Shown: positions 11,773-25,831, counted from the stretch's first letter. The stretch is 64,000 nucleotides of DNA from Hyalella azteca (GCF_000764305.2 NW_025943855.1:124001-188000); one strand, 5' to 3'. Notes: a model not told the origin generated them from the sequence alone. Numbers and translations are program-made.

Positions 11773-14700
11773 ATATGCAAGCAATCATCGTAATAACAAC
11801 CAAATATGCGCAAGTTTCGGCACTCGCTACATATACACTTGAACAAGCTAGACCAAAATATTCCAATAAAACCATCAAGAGATAAGGAGATAGTATGGCA
11901 AGAAATATGAAAAAGGGCATAAAAAATTCGTTATTTTTCTATTAAGACGCCAGTTCACTTGAAAAATAATCGAAGCTAACAACTAACAACTAGTGTGAGT
12001 CATCTGCTTGATAGCGGGCAAGAATCTTGTGAGACTCGTGAGCAGAACGAAAAGAATTCAAAGGCACAGAATAAGAGGCTTCGTAAACATGATAGCTCGT
12101 CAGAGACGTGAGTAATTATCAATCTCGCAGCAACTTACAAGCTGCTCGAGAATCTCCCAACGACACGCTGAATATGAGACACGCCAAAAAACGCATCCAC
12201 AACATATTTAGTATCGTGGAAAGCAAAAAAAAAGATGTCTTTAAGGAATACTTCCACGCCAGACTCCAAAACTCGATCAGATCTGCTCGAAGACTATGAC
12301 GAAATTTCAACGGCAAATTAACTAATGTAACGAGGAAGTTTACAAAATTGTCGCCTGCAGGGTAGAAGATAAAAAGAAATGGCTTCTGCGATAAGTTTTC
12401 AATCGATTCTCAAAACAAATTGTGAACCTTGAAATGATTTTAGCTCACAAAATACACTTAAACATAAAACCTTACATGGAAAAACTCAACAAGATGTAAA
12501 CTTGACTGAAACCCAATTCCAAAGCATCATTGTGACAAGGTCAAGCTTTCTTCATCCGTTTCGCGGAACAGCAAAAATATAATTAACAATTCATTTCTTG
12601 ATGGTTACATTGCATTCAAATTATTTATTTATGACTATTATGAAACGAGACTAATAACAACCAATATCAAATCTCTTTTAAACCTGCAGCAATTTTCAGC
12701 ATTTTCGCTGCCACATATACCAGCAAGACGGACACGACAGGCGTGCACGCGAGTCCCAGGCTAGTGAGTCATCCGACAGAAGGAACTAAAAACCGACGTG
12801 TGGACCGCGATCCCAGTATGAAGCAAATCAGTAAATATCCTGCCGTGCGAAAAGGCGTGTCCAGCCTCAGATTGGATATATAAAAAGCACTGCTGAGAAG
12901 GCTTCTTGGTCCTAAAAATAAAGGGACATTAGGGAACAGGTTAGAGAAGACAATATGAATAAATGGTGTTAGGCAGATAACATTCAAACAGCACAACACC
13001 CTTGTATTAATATTTCAGTTTGAGGCCAAAGAGTGAGCAAGGACACAGCTACTGTATTTGAGACGTGCTTTTCTCCTCGCGTGTCTACCTAAAAACTGGT
13101 TATGTTGCTATATTCTTATTCATGGCGAGCAATAAAACGGCGAGGAAAAAACTCTGAGGCCGATGAGCTTCGCGGAGCTCGGCGTCCTTGAAACGCGACT
13201 GCGAAAACATCTGTGAATGGATAAATATTTTTGTATTCTTATAAATTCATTGCTTCAATAAACAAGATTCTGAACCTGACATAGAGCGAATTGTGCCACT
13301 TTGAAAGCAACCTGACGCTTTGGTGCTTGATATTCCTAATCCTGGCAGAGCCTCTCGTCGGTCGGTGTAGCTAATCGGGTCGCTTGATGCTTCGATGTTT
13401 CGTAATCTCCGGTCAATCGCCAGCAATCGGGACGCAATTTTCAATCGAAAATTGTTTCCACTTTCAGATGGTGTTTAATTTTACGCTTAGTGGAAACAGA
13501 GGTCTATCAGGAGAAAAGCGCTTCCTTATTAATCAGTACAATAATATTGTGAATTACATGTATTCTTACAGATAAATTAATAATTTAAGGCTTCAAAAGA
13601 TATTGAAAAGGCTGTTGGCTCGAAGAAACTGGAGCCAAATACACGAGAAAGACAAAAATTGTCACATTTCCTCATTTACGAAATACTGGATTTTCTCAGG
13701 GCGCATCGTCGGGTAAGGTAAGCAGCGCGTGTTCGCACCACAGTGATGTGAACTTTGCAGCGAGTGAGATAAATGTGGCCAGTAGGCGTGTGATGTACAT
13801 GATAGCACCGCAGTAAATATCTTCAACTCGCAGGACAAGCGACAGCGGTCTTTGTAAACTGTGATCGCCCTTTTAATGACACGTCGCTCTATGGAAGCTC
13901 ATGTTACAGCCTCAAATATTCCAAAGGCAATAACGAGTAGCAAGCTGCTTTATGTCCCGAAAATGAATAGAAAATCTTTCATTTCGTCTAATTAATTTTT
14001 GCCTTAACAACTTTGGAAAGAGATTTATCTCCGAACCCTAGAAAAAATGCCGGATTAAAATTTAGTTGATATAAATGTACCTTCTACAGTGTACTAATAG
14101 AAACGAGGAGGATGTGAAATGTCGTGAACTGAAGACGTTCTCATAAAGCTACAATACAAATGATGCACACACATTAACACTATAAGTACTAAAGCAAACA
14201 AACCAGAATATCGACCGAAGTAAGAAACATTCTATACGACAGAGTTAATTTACCGCAGGCAAAACTGACGGCATACAACAGGATGGAGCTATGCTCGGCA
14301 CGTCGTCGGTAGGTCGTTCGCGTCCAGTTTTCAGGGACACGTGGATGAAAAAAAACTAGCACCATGCAGATGCAAAAAGAAATTCTATGGCCATACGGCT
14401 CAGATAATAATAAATAGCTGGATCTCGTTCAACAAACCAGCTAATAATAGCAGGATTGGTGCATTCATTCAAACTAGCGAGAATAATTTCTATTAAGGTT
14501 GATAGAAAAATAAGCACTGATATATAAAACACAGGCCGAATCGTGTTTAGATGATCGGTATTCAGCAGCAACTGGCGGGCAGCAATACTAAATAGCAAGG
14601 AGTCAACTGACTTAGGACTACAAAATTTCGAAGATTTCGATTACTATCAGATTATATTTCAGCAATTAGATAGTCAAGCTCTGGCTAATAACTTGTGATG

Positions 14701-17700
14701 TACTAACCAATGAGTTAATTCAACGATCAAGCAACACAAAGAATTATAAGGGGCAAAAATGGCAAATGCGCTAAAGGCTATGGTTGAACATTAAATGCGC
14801 GTATTTCCGAACAATGAGCCATGAAATGATGTATTCAATCGGATATTAGAAATTGAAAACAACTAAATACAATGAGACTTAAAAACTATAATGTCAAATC
14901 GTTTCTTCGAATTATCCGAAAGCGACTGGGCAAGAGATTTGCAAAATTACGGTACCGATGAAATGGAAGGCGATCTTCAATAGACTGCGACGAGATTCAC
15001 ACAAATGCTTAGCATGCGCATCAGATTTCTTTTGAAGAATCACAACTTGTCGTGACTATCAAATAAGCAATAAATATCCAGCCAAAGACATCCTGCAACA
15101 AGCGGCACTTTGATCCTCTCCGCAAACACGGGATGGAACACGTACGTTGGGATCATTACAATAACAGTTCCTACCACGCCACTTCGCCTTCAATTCAAAA
15201 ACAATAACAAGTATTTCAGCGGCATACGAGACCTGGCAGAAACATTTACAACCTTGGCAGATATACGATTTTTTTCAAGTTCCTTTAATAAGAGTATTTT
15301 TTTAAGGCGTTCGAACCGTAATGCACGCTTTCAAATATATGTAAATGTAGTGATATTTAAAATAAAGTTTTCTAGACCATTGCAAGGAGGACTTCCAAGT
15401 TTACATATTCGTCACTACAACAAAAAACACGATACGTCATCGTATGAATCGATTTTATTGCGAGATTGTTGTCATATTAATCAAATGTAGTAAAATCAAC
15501 GACCCAAATTCCAGGTTCACACGGTAAACAATTTTTTTCAATCGTGTGCATTTTAAAACTCAAAGTATATCAATTGAGATATAAATGAAAAACACTAAAA
15601 CATTTCCTTTGCCCCAAATATTACGTCACGCTTGATGCTGCAGGGTTCTATAAGAAACGCATCGCACTTTCCCTTTCCTATCACCGCTAAAAATATGGGC
15701 ACGTGTAAGTGTTTCTCGCAGAGACTGCATGATGTTCGCAGGGAAAGTCTCAAATATGCCAATATGAGTGAATTAAAATCATTACGCTGCCGAGTGCAGA
15801 ACACCACAAAATGCTTCGGTTAATTACGAGACTGTCATTGATATTGAGAGGTTATCAGCGAGCGCGACACGTCCGTGATTTAACTGCCATACTCGTCTCT
15901 ATATCGTACGTACAGAGGAACATTTTATTCCTACAGCATACAAAGAAAAAAATTCGTGCGTGCTTGCTGATCTTCATGTTACACGGTATGTCCCCTCGAA
16001 TGTATATGATAAATTCATGGCACAAATGCAATACATGAAGACCGTACGACATTATCAAGCTATTTACATATTTTCGAACTGATACCCTAATGAATGCGAT
16101 ATTTTATGCTCCTTTATATTCTTGGACGACTCGAGATTTCATTGCTTGTAACAATAACCGGTCAAATATCATCATCTACTATTAATAATATCGTACTGCT
16201 AATATGCTTTATATATTAATATTATTTCAAAAAACCTATAGACAAATATTACCACCGTTATAATCAATAATAGACTTACAAATTCAAACTGTATTGCGAA
16301 ATAAAAATTCAAATGAAAACTTTGCATAACATAAGTAAAATATAGATAGGAAATGAAATGAGGATTAGTACAAACAACATCATATCAATATAGGAATCAA
16401 TGGCAACAAGTTGACAACACTGGGAAATGTCCTACACGGGTCTACATGCTGGTGCACTCGAGCTCCGGCAAATTTCTTCTCCAAGTTTACCTACACTAAA
16501 CAGCTCAACAATTGTTATTCGTACATCGACAATTTTTGCTGTAACATTTGATTTAATTAATTACCTTAGCTTCAATATTTAATTTAATTTTTCGCGTGTA
16601 ACGATTCATCATAATTTTAACGATGATTATTGAACACAAAATTTCATTATTCGACTTCGATTAAAATTTAAATTTATTGTAGACAAAATTGCGGGGTACG
16701 CTAAGCGAAAATCAATAGCACTGAACCGAGGATACCAGGATGAAAGTTAATCTATTGATGCCAATCCAATCGCACCCAACACTCCACATCTTTCATCCAT
16801 ACTTGTAGTTCGAAGTTGAGTGCGTAGAGTTCAAGAGTCCTACTGTTCTCTGAAAACACAATCACAAAAACTATGACCAGGAGGTCTATGGAAATTGATC
16901 TCGAGTGTACAAGGTTGGCAACAGCTGGTGCTAACACGACCCTAGGCCGCTGCACGGCTGGTGTCAATGGATCTTCCTTGCAGCCTCAGCCATCTGACCG
17001 TCGCTATTATTAAAACTGACTAAGCCTTAAAGCCACACTACATGGAAACACGGTTCCAAAATAACCTGGACCAAGCGACTAACTTCCCACGAGTAAATCT
17101 AGTTTAATTCTCTTCACTAGAGACTCATATGTTGCCAGACTCGCAATAGATCATGATAATATGAACGATTTTTATAATGTCACAGCGTGCAACCAAAGAA
17201 AGTCTGGCTTTGCAGGTAATATTTGGCTGAATTTAAACTCTGATTACACATAACAATGCAGATGGGGCGCAAGCACGTACAATTTAGAAAATCAGTAGGA
17301 TTTATCAACAAGAGGTTTATGCGTTTAACAGCACTACACGTTCGATCACGAGCACTTCGAATAGATCTCTGATCTACTGACATAAAGATTGATTAATAAC
17401 CTCGGCAGTGTTATCCAGTGACGTATCAAAGCATCATTGGTCACGGCACACTGAACGCAACATGAAATCCTGCTGTCTTTACTTCTCTCATTAAAACAAC
17501 ATTTTAGGAGACAATTCTCATATGCGGCTACATGCACAATTTAAGTTATGTAATTGTCTAATCATCGAATAAAATTGTTGAGTCATTCTAATGAGTTTGC
17601 TGGTAAAGGACAATTTACAATAAAGAGATTGTCACCCCTGCTGGAACTGCAGAGGCCCAGTTTCCATTTTCGTCCACCACCTCACGACCCACAAAAGCAA

Positions 17701-20045
17701 GCGTCATCACATTTCCGCCACCTTGTACGAAGCAATATCTTCTCGCACCACAGCACGACCACCAATGTTAAGGCCATCACATATCAAGCAATAAGACTGC
17801 TCCCAGGCAATTTTCATCAGTCACAGCACGGCACAACTGAGCGATCATTTATCGGCTAATATAAGACAACCCCCAGGGAGCGCGCGGTTAATAAACTGAT
17901 GACAATATCAGCGAAAGTCGAGGCATTGAATCTTCATGAGTCATCCACACTTACGGAGCTCTGTCGTAAAGACCAGTAAACCTATAACAGAAACGTCTTC
18001 TGTGCGTAATTGAAGGATGATACTGGAGAATCCAACTGAGGAATGACTGTGAATACAGTGAACTAGCCACGAACTGTTTTCTTGTAATATACTTTACGTC
18101 GTGCTAAAAAGTTTTCCGAGTTTTCTCAGTACAGAACTCACTATTGAATGGAAAATAACGACCACAACACTCTAATAAACGCTGTAAGTGCAGCCAGCGA
18201 ATATCTTCAATTTTAAAAACAGACCGCTTTTAGGTCAGTATAAGTACTTGTTTTTCCCCTTTACGACTAATGGCAGAACCAGTTTTGCTGGAATTAATGC
18301 CCGCACTTCGAATGAAAATGAGTATATTTACTCAATAAAATAACTAACAACATTAAATTCCGCAGTTGGCAAGAGCTTTTCCATCTCATCGATGAAACGG
18401 AGTATACTCCTAAATATAATTCTCTGCTTGGCCATACAATACGTTTTCCTAACGTACACGTTATTTCCTCATTCTTAATAAGAATGATTCAACACATGAT
18501 GCTAAGTAAGCATGTTGCCCTACAATTTCTGAAGTAAATTATGCCCAGGCTTACTGGAAGTTCTCGTAATTTTCCGTCGGCTTAGTTAAATAATCTCATT
18601 AGGTGGCCCAACTCGCTCCTAAATCTTGCATTATAATGAAGACATTAAACGGAGAGAAGGAAAAACTGGAATTTGCATCAGCCGAAAAGAAAGCAAAAAT
18701 CACTCAGATGAAACCTTCGGCAAACACGTACAAGAAGCATTCAGGAATATTTATCGTAAACTAATTACTCGACCAAAAAAGTGCAATTCTTTGTATAGGT
18801 AATTTTTCGAAACAAGTTAATGAATTTTGCAACGACTGATTTAACTTAAATGAATTAAACATACTGCTGTGGGAGCATATTAAAATATGGAGCGTAAAAA
18901 TAAAAGACGAAATGTAAGCATCAACTTTGATTTTCACAAGGCATTCTCAAAGTAAACTATAAAGGCACTTACTTGCGTTACGACGGAAAGAATATAGACT
19001 TCATCAGCTTAGAAAAACATTAACCTGAGACTTTAATTATTTACTATGCACATGAGCATAAGAAATATTTCGACTTTAGAATTATTCATGAGCCGAAATA
19101 ATTCGGACATGCAGGTTACGGAACGTGCGAGTCATGTTTCGAGTGGTTGTCAACTTTATTTCGTTCGCACGCACTTCAGGCCAAAAAATTCTAGTTATTA
19201 CAAATCAAGGGTCCTGTAGCGCAAAAAAAAAAAATCTCAGCAAAATAATCGCGATGGTTTTATCTAGTCGTCGAAATACGAATAAGACCTCTAGGACCAG
19301 CAACAGATACTCGGTTCACACCACGAGTTCAGTATATAAGTTCAGTAGAAAAGCAGTCTTAATATGGACATCAGATCATACCTAAACAGCGCAACTTTGT
19401 TGAGTCAATTACAAAATAATCTTTATTATAGAATGGAAATAAGTGAATATTTCTAGAAAATGACCATGGGACCCGTAGAGATAATCCCAGAGGCAAGTGC
19501 TCGCGAATTCATGTGAATCTTGAAAAAAAAAATAAGTTAGGAAATATTTTAAAGCGAATTGTTAAATCGAAAACACATTTTAGGAGCTAGAAAATTTGCT
19601 GTAAGTTACCATTAATTCTGAAATCATTTTCTAGATGAACTTATTTTTTCACATGAGCTTTGCAGCAAAACCAACTTTTCAACATTGCGCGCACATTCCA
19701 CGTAATTCCAAAAGTGGTACATAATTGAAACAATGAACGAAGGTGTTGCCTATTAATTCCCAAGTGATCGGCGCTTTTCCACGCAAAGAAAAGCTTCCTC
19801 TCTATTATTTAACAATGTATGCTGTCACACAACTACATTGATTATTTTAAAACCAGTGAACGACAGCTAACTCACCTACTACTCTTAAATAAAGCAAATA
19901 CCAAATAGACGCCATAGAAGTAGTGATCCCGATTGTCACATCTATAATCAAGGATCTCTAACACTGATAGCCAGCGAGATATTGGCAGTCATTCGATAAC
20001 CGGCTCTTCCTAATGATCTTCAAACATGAACAAGTTATCCATGTC
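11773..20045. other. noncoding AT-rich DNA
   Basis: Open frames at 15,110-15,490 (plus, 126 codons) and 17,554-17,859 (plus, 101 codons) are the longest. Neither resembles a known family and both have irregular composition. No tandem array or dispersed repeat was recognised in this stretch, which is probably intron or intergenic. Confidence 0.5.
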
Positions 20046-20344
20046 CCCTTATATGACGTTTATGTGAGAAACGCACAAGTTCCTCTTCCATGCATTGCAT
20101 GCGCGATATTATCAGTCCTCTGGTATCTCAGGTGCATCTCGTCATATTTTCCATAAAGCCTGGACGCCTGGCACGTCTCCATCACATAATGACCAGGTAA
20201 TGGCGGGTAATAGGCCTGCTCAGGAGCCTCCATGAAGCTTGTTAACAATCGTCCTTGGCGGGTTTTACGCCTGGACTTCGCCAAGAAGGCCGTCCACAGC
20301 TTATTAGACGGCGGGCGTGGGTCGCCGTCCTCCTGTAAGGTTCC
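20046..20344 (-). other. exon-like open frame, unknown product
   Basis: On the minus strand AACCTTACAG (a plausible acceptor) is followed by an open frame of about 95 codons beginning EDGDPRPPSNKLWTAF and ending at TAA. The patch is GC-richer than its surroundings, with varied, coding-like residue composition (for example EQAYYPPLPGHYVMETC). It has no good donor, no nearby polyadenylation signal and no family I recognise. It could be a terminal exon, an eroded transposon piece or chance. Confidence 0.22.
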
Positions 20345-22002
20345 ATTGCACACTCCAAGTCTCCCGTTACTCATGCCAATTTATGCTCAGTGTGAGGCTC
20401 CGTCTGAATAAATTTCCAATCAATCCAGATTTTTTTCTGGATGCATATTTGGGTTGTAGGTTCGTCAAGGGCTCAGAACGTTTCGTCTTTTTTTCCACGA
20501 GTAGAAGTCGTTGCTCAGCACAAGAGGCTAATTAGCAAGAAGCTTAACTGATATTTTAGAATATAATTCACTCCAAGAATACTTAAATAACTTATGACAT
20601 GCTTCCGAAGCTAGTGCGCTAGTGGATGATGCCTAAACTGCACACTAACAGAACACATTTGTAGTCCCTGCGATAAACTTATTCAGAATATTAGTACACA
20701 CATATATATATATGCGATTTTTGCTCCACATCATTAAATGGTATTACATTTATTACGGCACAAAATACTTTAAATTTAAATTTACGTTATTAGATTCACG
20801 ACCTAGACGGCAGTCATTCGCATTTCTATCCCATGGCAGGAGTTCACTACGGACCTTCAAATATATTTGATAAGAGCCCCCAATGAGAGAATGAGAATCT
20901 CAGTAAATAAAGCAAAGCATTTCAACAGCATTCAGCTCAAGTCGCTGACTCGCTCAATAGATACAATGGAAAGCAGGAAGGAATCCTCTGAGCAAAAAAT
21001 ACACTTCCAAACACTCCTAAATAATGACTACTTCACAGCAGCGCTGAGTGACAGCACAGCACCTCGGGGGAGCAAAGGCAGCCGAGGAATGTGTCAACGG
21101 TTCCATCCATTGCAGTGCAGTGCAAAGCAAAATGTATGGTTATTTGCTGGCACAATCTAAATGATTTCTCTGATGTGGGTAGCACGTGTGACGCTTGGAT
21201 TTAGCCCTTCGTGGTGTCATTATTTTCGGTTATTCAATTCCGTAATATTCGACTCGTATACTTGGTATGCTGAGATCGAGACACTCGATAATGAGGGAGC
21301 AAGTGTCACCAAGACACAGGTTATGCAGCAAATTAACTTAAATCAACTTACATTTTATCGATAATTAATTTTAATTTACTTATATTTAAGGCGGAAATAA
21401 ACTATGTTTGTTGTTTTGTGAATCTGTTCCTTACTTTTACTGTTTCCCGAGCAGATTTTTCTACGAGTTGTTACCAGAATGTGGACTAGATGATGGATTT
21501 CGGTCCTAAGCCGTGCACTTACAACTTACAGACGAAGACTGAGACTTAGTGCTCGCCTGTTACGCTCGTCGTGCATATAAATCCTTCTAATTAGTACAGG
21601 AATTTCTGCTCGACCTTACCTTTATTGAAGACTAATGATGTCATGCCATCAAATAGAAGTAAAACTAATGAAGTATACGCTCAAATTCACATCACTAATT
21701 GGGTAAATTCATTTACATTAGAGCCATGATATTCAACAATATAATTCTACAATATAATCGAGAGAAATTGATCCCAATTTGAATTTCTAGTATGGTAGTA
21801 TAGCCATGGAAACCTATTTTAAATGATAAATGAGTGCAATATGTTATAAAAATTGCTGACAAGTTCCAAGAAATACCATTCACTATACATTTTGATCTAA
21901 AATAAATTTTGAAATCGAGAAACCTGCGCAAGCAACTTACCTTAGTTGAGTTGACAACTAAATTGAATAACTGGTGCTCAAATTAACAAAGAAAATAGAC
22001 GT
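20345..22002. other. noncoding DNA with a short TA run
   Basis: A (TA)n run lies near 20,703-20,714. Short plus-strand frames at 20,867-21,364 are unrecognised. Confidence 0.5.
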
Positions 22003-22116
22003 TCATGACGGAAAATTACACGTAATGTAATGTACAGTAAATCCTGAAGCGCACTCAATATTTTTACAGCAATACGCACCACACCTTGGAGAACTCTCAC
22101 CAGCATAGCAACTCAC
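22003..22116 (-). other. cysteine-rich open frame behind a strong acceptor
   Basis: The minus strand reads TTTTCTATTTGTTTCAG and then an open frame of 37 codons plus TGA. The peptide contains SCYAGESSPRCGAYCC, then KNIEC, then a sixth cysteine ten residues later, giving the order C-x8-C-x3-CC-x4-C-x10-C. That order is shared by inhibitor-cystine-knot peptides, and its second half loosely resembles an insulin A chain (CC..C..C). No upstream exon with a signal peptide was found. The same junction is also a perfect CAG/GTGAGT donor, so the open frame may be accidental intron sequence. No function is assigned. Confidence 0.2.
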
Positions 22117-22140
22117 CTGAAACAAATAGAAAATATTAGG
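22111..22140 (-). other. candidate recursive splice site
   Basis: A minus-strand pyrimidine tract and CAG (22,117-22,133) run directly into GTGAGT (22,111-22,116). Acceptor and donor consensus therefore meet with no exon between them, the layout of a ratchet site. It shares the phrase TTTTCTATTT with the similar site at 7,321. Confidence 0.35.
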
Positions 22141-22248
22141 TAAACACAAATCTATAATAATGTTTCAACGAGAGAAAAAATCTGAAAATATTTATAAATC
22201 ACTTTCACCATAAAAGACCAGAGTTCAGTTGCAAATAATTAAAAAAAA

Positions 22249-22404
22249 TATAACTCAGTACTCAGTGCAGTGAGTGACAGAGAGCGCATTTTCTCGTCGA
22301 CGAAAACTTGAGGTCACTGACGGACAGACTGACGGGCAGACAGACAGACGGACATGGCGAGCACAATAGTGCATTTTTTCCATAAATGAGAAAATGCTCT
22401 AAAA
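22249..22404 (+). repeat. dispersed GCGCATTTTCTC repeat, copy 1
   Basis: The unit starts TATAACTCAGTACTCAGTGC, passes through GAGCGCATTTTCTCGTCGAC, then a GACGGACA-type short run, and ends CCATAAATGAGAAAATGC. The inner motif AGCGCATTTTCTC and the end motif GAGAAAATGCKCT are inverted relative to each other, suggesting a small fold-back element. Four copies are present in the window. Confidence 0.75.
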
Positions 22405-22974
22405 AGTCTAATTTTAAAACACGATAAAATACGATCAATCCTTAGCTGGATCTCTAGATAAATGATGGATAACCCAACGTCCGCAACAAACTAGCAGAGC
22501 ACATTACTGGATATCAAGCGGCCATTGAAACCTCATTTACTTCCTACTGTGGAGGAAGCCGTCGTTGAAGCTCACTTGGAATGAGCGAGCGAGACCAACA
22601 AATAACAAAGCGTTTCTAAAATGGTCGAGTTTATGATTGAAAGCAAACAATCAACTCTGAATTGCTGTGGATAATACTTATGCTTGTTTACATTTGTCAC
22701 AGGCTAAATTTGAATGAGCTCGGCAATCATACAAGAGTTATTGAGCTTCAATTGCATTTCAAATTTCAAAGCAAGGGAGTAGGCTCCACTCAATGCAAAT
22801 AACGAGTCCCCCACCACTCCCAATACGAGTTGGAATACTTTTCGATATTTGACATTTTACTTCTCTTTTTTAGTTACGATGTAGCGTCAAAACAGAATGA
22901 GAACACTTAACTATCCTGTTATCATCGTTCAGATATAATCATAAAAGAAAAACTGATTTATTTGCAATTTCTAT

Positions 22975-23109
22975 TTTTAGCGCATTTTCTCATTTATGGA
23001 AAAAAGGCGCTATTGTGCTCATGTGCGTTCGTCCGTCCGTGACTTCGGAGGTGAGAGAGCACGAGAAAATGCGCTTTCTGTCACTCATTGCAGCGAGTAC
23101 TGATCTAAT
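22975..23109 (-). repeat. dispersed GCGCATTTTCTC repeat, copy 2
   Basis: This is an inverse-oriented, more diverged copy about 570 bp from copy 1, making an inverted pair. It begins TTTTAGCGCATTTTCTCATT on plus and ends with CACTCATTGCAGCGAGTACT. Confidence 0.7.
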
Positions 23110-24476
23110 TTTTCCATCATATGATGTAAAATGGCCTCAACTTACGCCGCAAAAGAAGCCAAAGTAAAAAAATAGTTAATTGAAATAATTGCCAAGCAAA
23201 CGAAATCCGGCACATGAAATAAGCGACGAACTTACCATTTTACAATCGATAACTTCTAACTGCTAAAAATTAAAGCAGTTTTCAGTACCAGACGTCCCAC
23301 CGTTGAAGAAAACACTATTGAACTTGCGTTCCATCAATTATCACCAACTCGGAACTGCGATGATCGAACAGAAACTAATGTATTTTTTGCAAACGTCGCT
23401 CTAGTACGTAACGGCGTTAGAGATATACTCAGCTCGATGCCTCCCCTTATAAGGTTTACCATGAACATCACGACATGAAGGACTATAAAAGACCAGCGGG
23501 AGCAAGGATCGATCGAGCCATGCATGGCTATCACCTAATGAGGATGCAATCACTTCCGGAACGGTGACTACTGCTCTAATGGACTACTAACTACGGAACT
23601 TTGTCAAGAAATTGGCACGTCGTGGAAGTGATGCGTACCATATGTAATCTATATCAATTTAGCTGTATATCATTTACGGATAATATTGTCACTCAGAGTA
23701 TGTTGCAATAATTTTTAGAATTTATTAGCATTATAGCACACTCATGTTGAAAAATTATTGAAAATTAACAAAAAATACAATTAACATATTAAACAAAAAC
23801 TCTAGCTTTGTGCGCACAAATTTCTGAAAGAGCACCGCATTTGAATATTTTCTAATATAAATTGACATATCAAACCGAGATTAATTCATGAATCGACGAC
23901 ATGTATGTATTCCGGAATAGGACGCAAGTACATTGCAAAGAATCTCTGCCTTATTAATCACGCACATGAAAGTGACTCGGAGAGTCAACAAGAAAGCAAA
24001 AACAAATGCCGCTCTTCAATCCCTCATTATTGAAATGTCTTGAAACAAAAATGACAATTAAAAAAGAATTTAAATCTTCACTTGCTGCTAACTTCGGCAA
24101 TTCGTACCTTGAACGTGGCAGCAATTAAAGTAACGCAAGGACACAGCAATGAATATGATCATGCAAGCTCATAAAAATCATGCGGCCATTGATGTCCACT
24201 CGAGAGCTGCAGTCCAAATATGCAAGTCAAGTGGACATTGCGCTTGGATAAATAAGCAAAGATGCAGCATTAGTGCGGATGTTAAGGCACGAATAAAAGA
24301 ATAGCGGGGAACAGATGTGCCATGTCACAGGAAGCTGGCAAGTGCTTCTCAGCAGCGCTAATAAATTATTGATAAATGGCGGAAGTCACGAGATTATCCA
24401 AGGAGACGGTTTTTGTAAAATCTGGGCAAAACGTTCGCTGGACTTAATTTATACAGCCACTTTTTAATGATAGTTT
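23110..24476. other. noncoding AT-rich DNA
   Basis: A minus-strand donor-like AAAATG then GTAAGT lies at 23,234. The sequence behind it contains stops, so no exon is called. Nothing else is seen. Confidence 0.5.
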
Positions 24477-24552
24477 AGAGAAAAAGCTAGAGATAGAGAA
24501 CCATAATTATAATAATAGGGAAAAAGCTAGAGATAGAGAACCATAATTTATA
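24477..24552. repeat. 44-bp direct duplication
   Basis: AAAAAGCTAGAGATAGAGAA followed by CCATAATT occurs twice, 44 bp apart. Confidence 0.85.
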
Positions 24553-25733
24553 AACACTCAAATGATCAAACAGAAATACGTTGTTATGGGCAAACGAAAT
24601 CGACATACCTGATTTCCGTTATTGACCGAATGAAACGCAACTTTGTGTTCATTCGATACGTATATGGGACAGAGATACCGATAGAAGTACGTCGAAATAT
24701 ATACAACTATGAAAATTTCCTATTGCGTTGAAGAGATGTGACGTTGGTACATCTCATAGTGTGTTAAGTGGCGCGAATAATGAAAATAATTAATTAATAA
24801 TAATTAATGATAGTGAGCCTAATCCATATTTATGTCGATCGTGTACGCGTAATCTTAAGTACGCTGCCTCTGAACTTATAATAGATTTTACCTTTGTGTC
24901 AATAGCGGTGATTTTGGCACGAAATTCGAATGTGATCTACCGAGTGCCAACACGCAGTCAGGAACAGAGGAAGGAAGTGTTAGGCCTTCGCGCTGCCCTT
25001 GTATATACGAGGCTCAGCCAACGCACAAGACGCGTAACAGTTAAGACTCTTACCGGACACAACACGGAAAATAAGCCACGTTATCCTGACGTGTCAAGCC
25101 TCACACGGAAACACCTCTAAAAACATGACATCTATGATTTTTTTAGACTATTAATTAAGCGCATCGGTAAAATAAAAGTCCATAGCTTTTCAAAATTTTT
25201 GACAAGGAATTGGCAAATACTCAAAATGCGATGGGACAATCAAAAACATCATTTTACGAATCTTATACCGGCAACAAATGAATCAAAACTCGCAATTAGA
25301 AGTCAGGGGAGTTTGAAAAGAAACAACAGTATTACATTTACAACTTACGATGTTAACACAAGACTATTACAAACTTCAAAACAACGTGACAAAGCAGACT
25401 CGTTTCAAAGATGTGCATTTCAACGATTGCAAACGTCAGATGTTCAAAGTGACGCATTTTTATTTCAACTTCAGGTCAAAAAACCGGTAACTATTGAATA
25501 CCAAATATCGAAATCAAGATGATCCATAATTGCAACAGTCAGCAGCGTGTGATTCCGTTTTACAGCCACAAACAAAAAACAGCTGACCGTTATTTGAACT
25601 CTGGCCGCTTCTTCAAGATAAAAAACTGCTGAAAAAAGGTCGTATTTTTGGACATCGGCCAAGCGAAAAAAAGCGTTCAATGCAGAACGTTATCTCTGCA
25701 TCACAGGCAGACCTGAAGCAGTGAAGCGTCGTC
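24553..25733. other. noncoding AT-rich DNA
   Basis: Unrecognised open frames at 24,896-25,120 and 25,199-25,522 (plus) have no family resemblance. No repeats were noticed. Confidence 0.5.
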
Positions 25734-25831
25734 GCACTGAAGCAGCAAGCATTGACGTTCAGCAAGCATTGAAGCAGCAAGCATTGAAGCAGCAAGCATT
25801 GACGTTCAGCAAGCATTGAAGCAGCAAGCTT
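25734..25831. repeat. compound 15/17-bp minisatellite
   Basis: CATTGAAGCAGCAAG (15 bp) alternates with CATTGACGTTCAGCAAG (17 bp). The mixed array repeats as a higher-order unit. The minus-strand Cys/Leu-rich frame over it is a by-product. Confidence 0.8.

Noticed and set aside
13696..13713. 18-bp micro-exon between TTTCTCAG and GTAAGC
   Set aside because: Too short to separate from chance without transcript data.
15110..15490. 126-codon plus-strand frame as a gene
   Set aside because: Irregular composition, no family resemblance and no splice or promoter support in AT-rich DNA.
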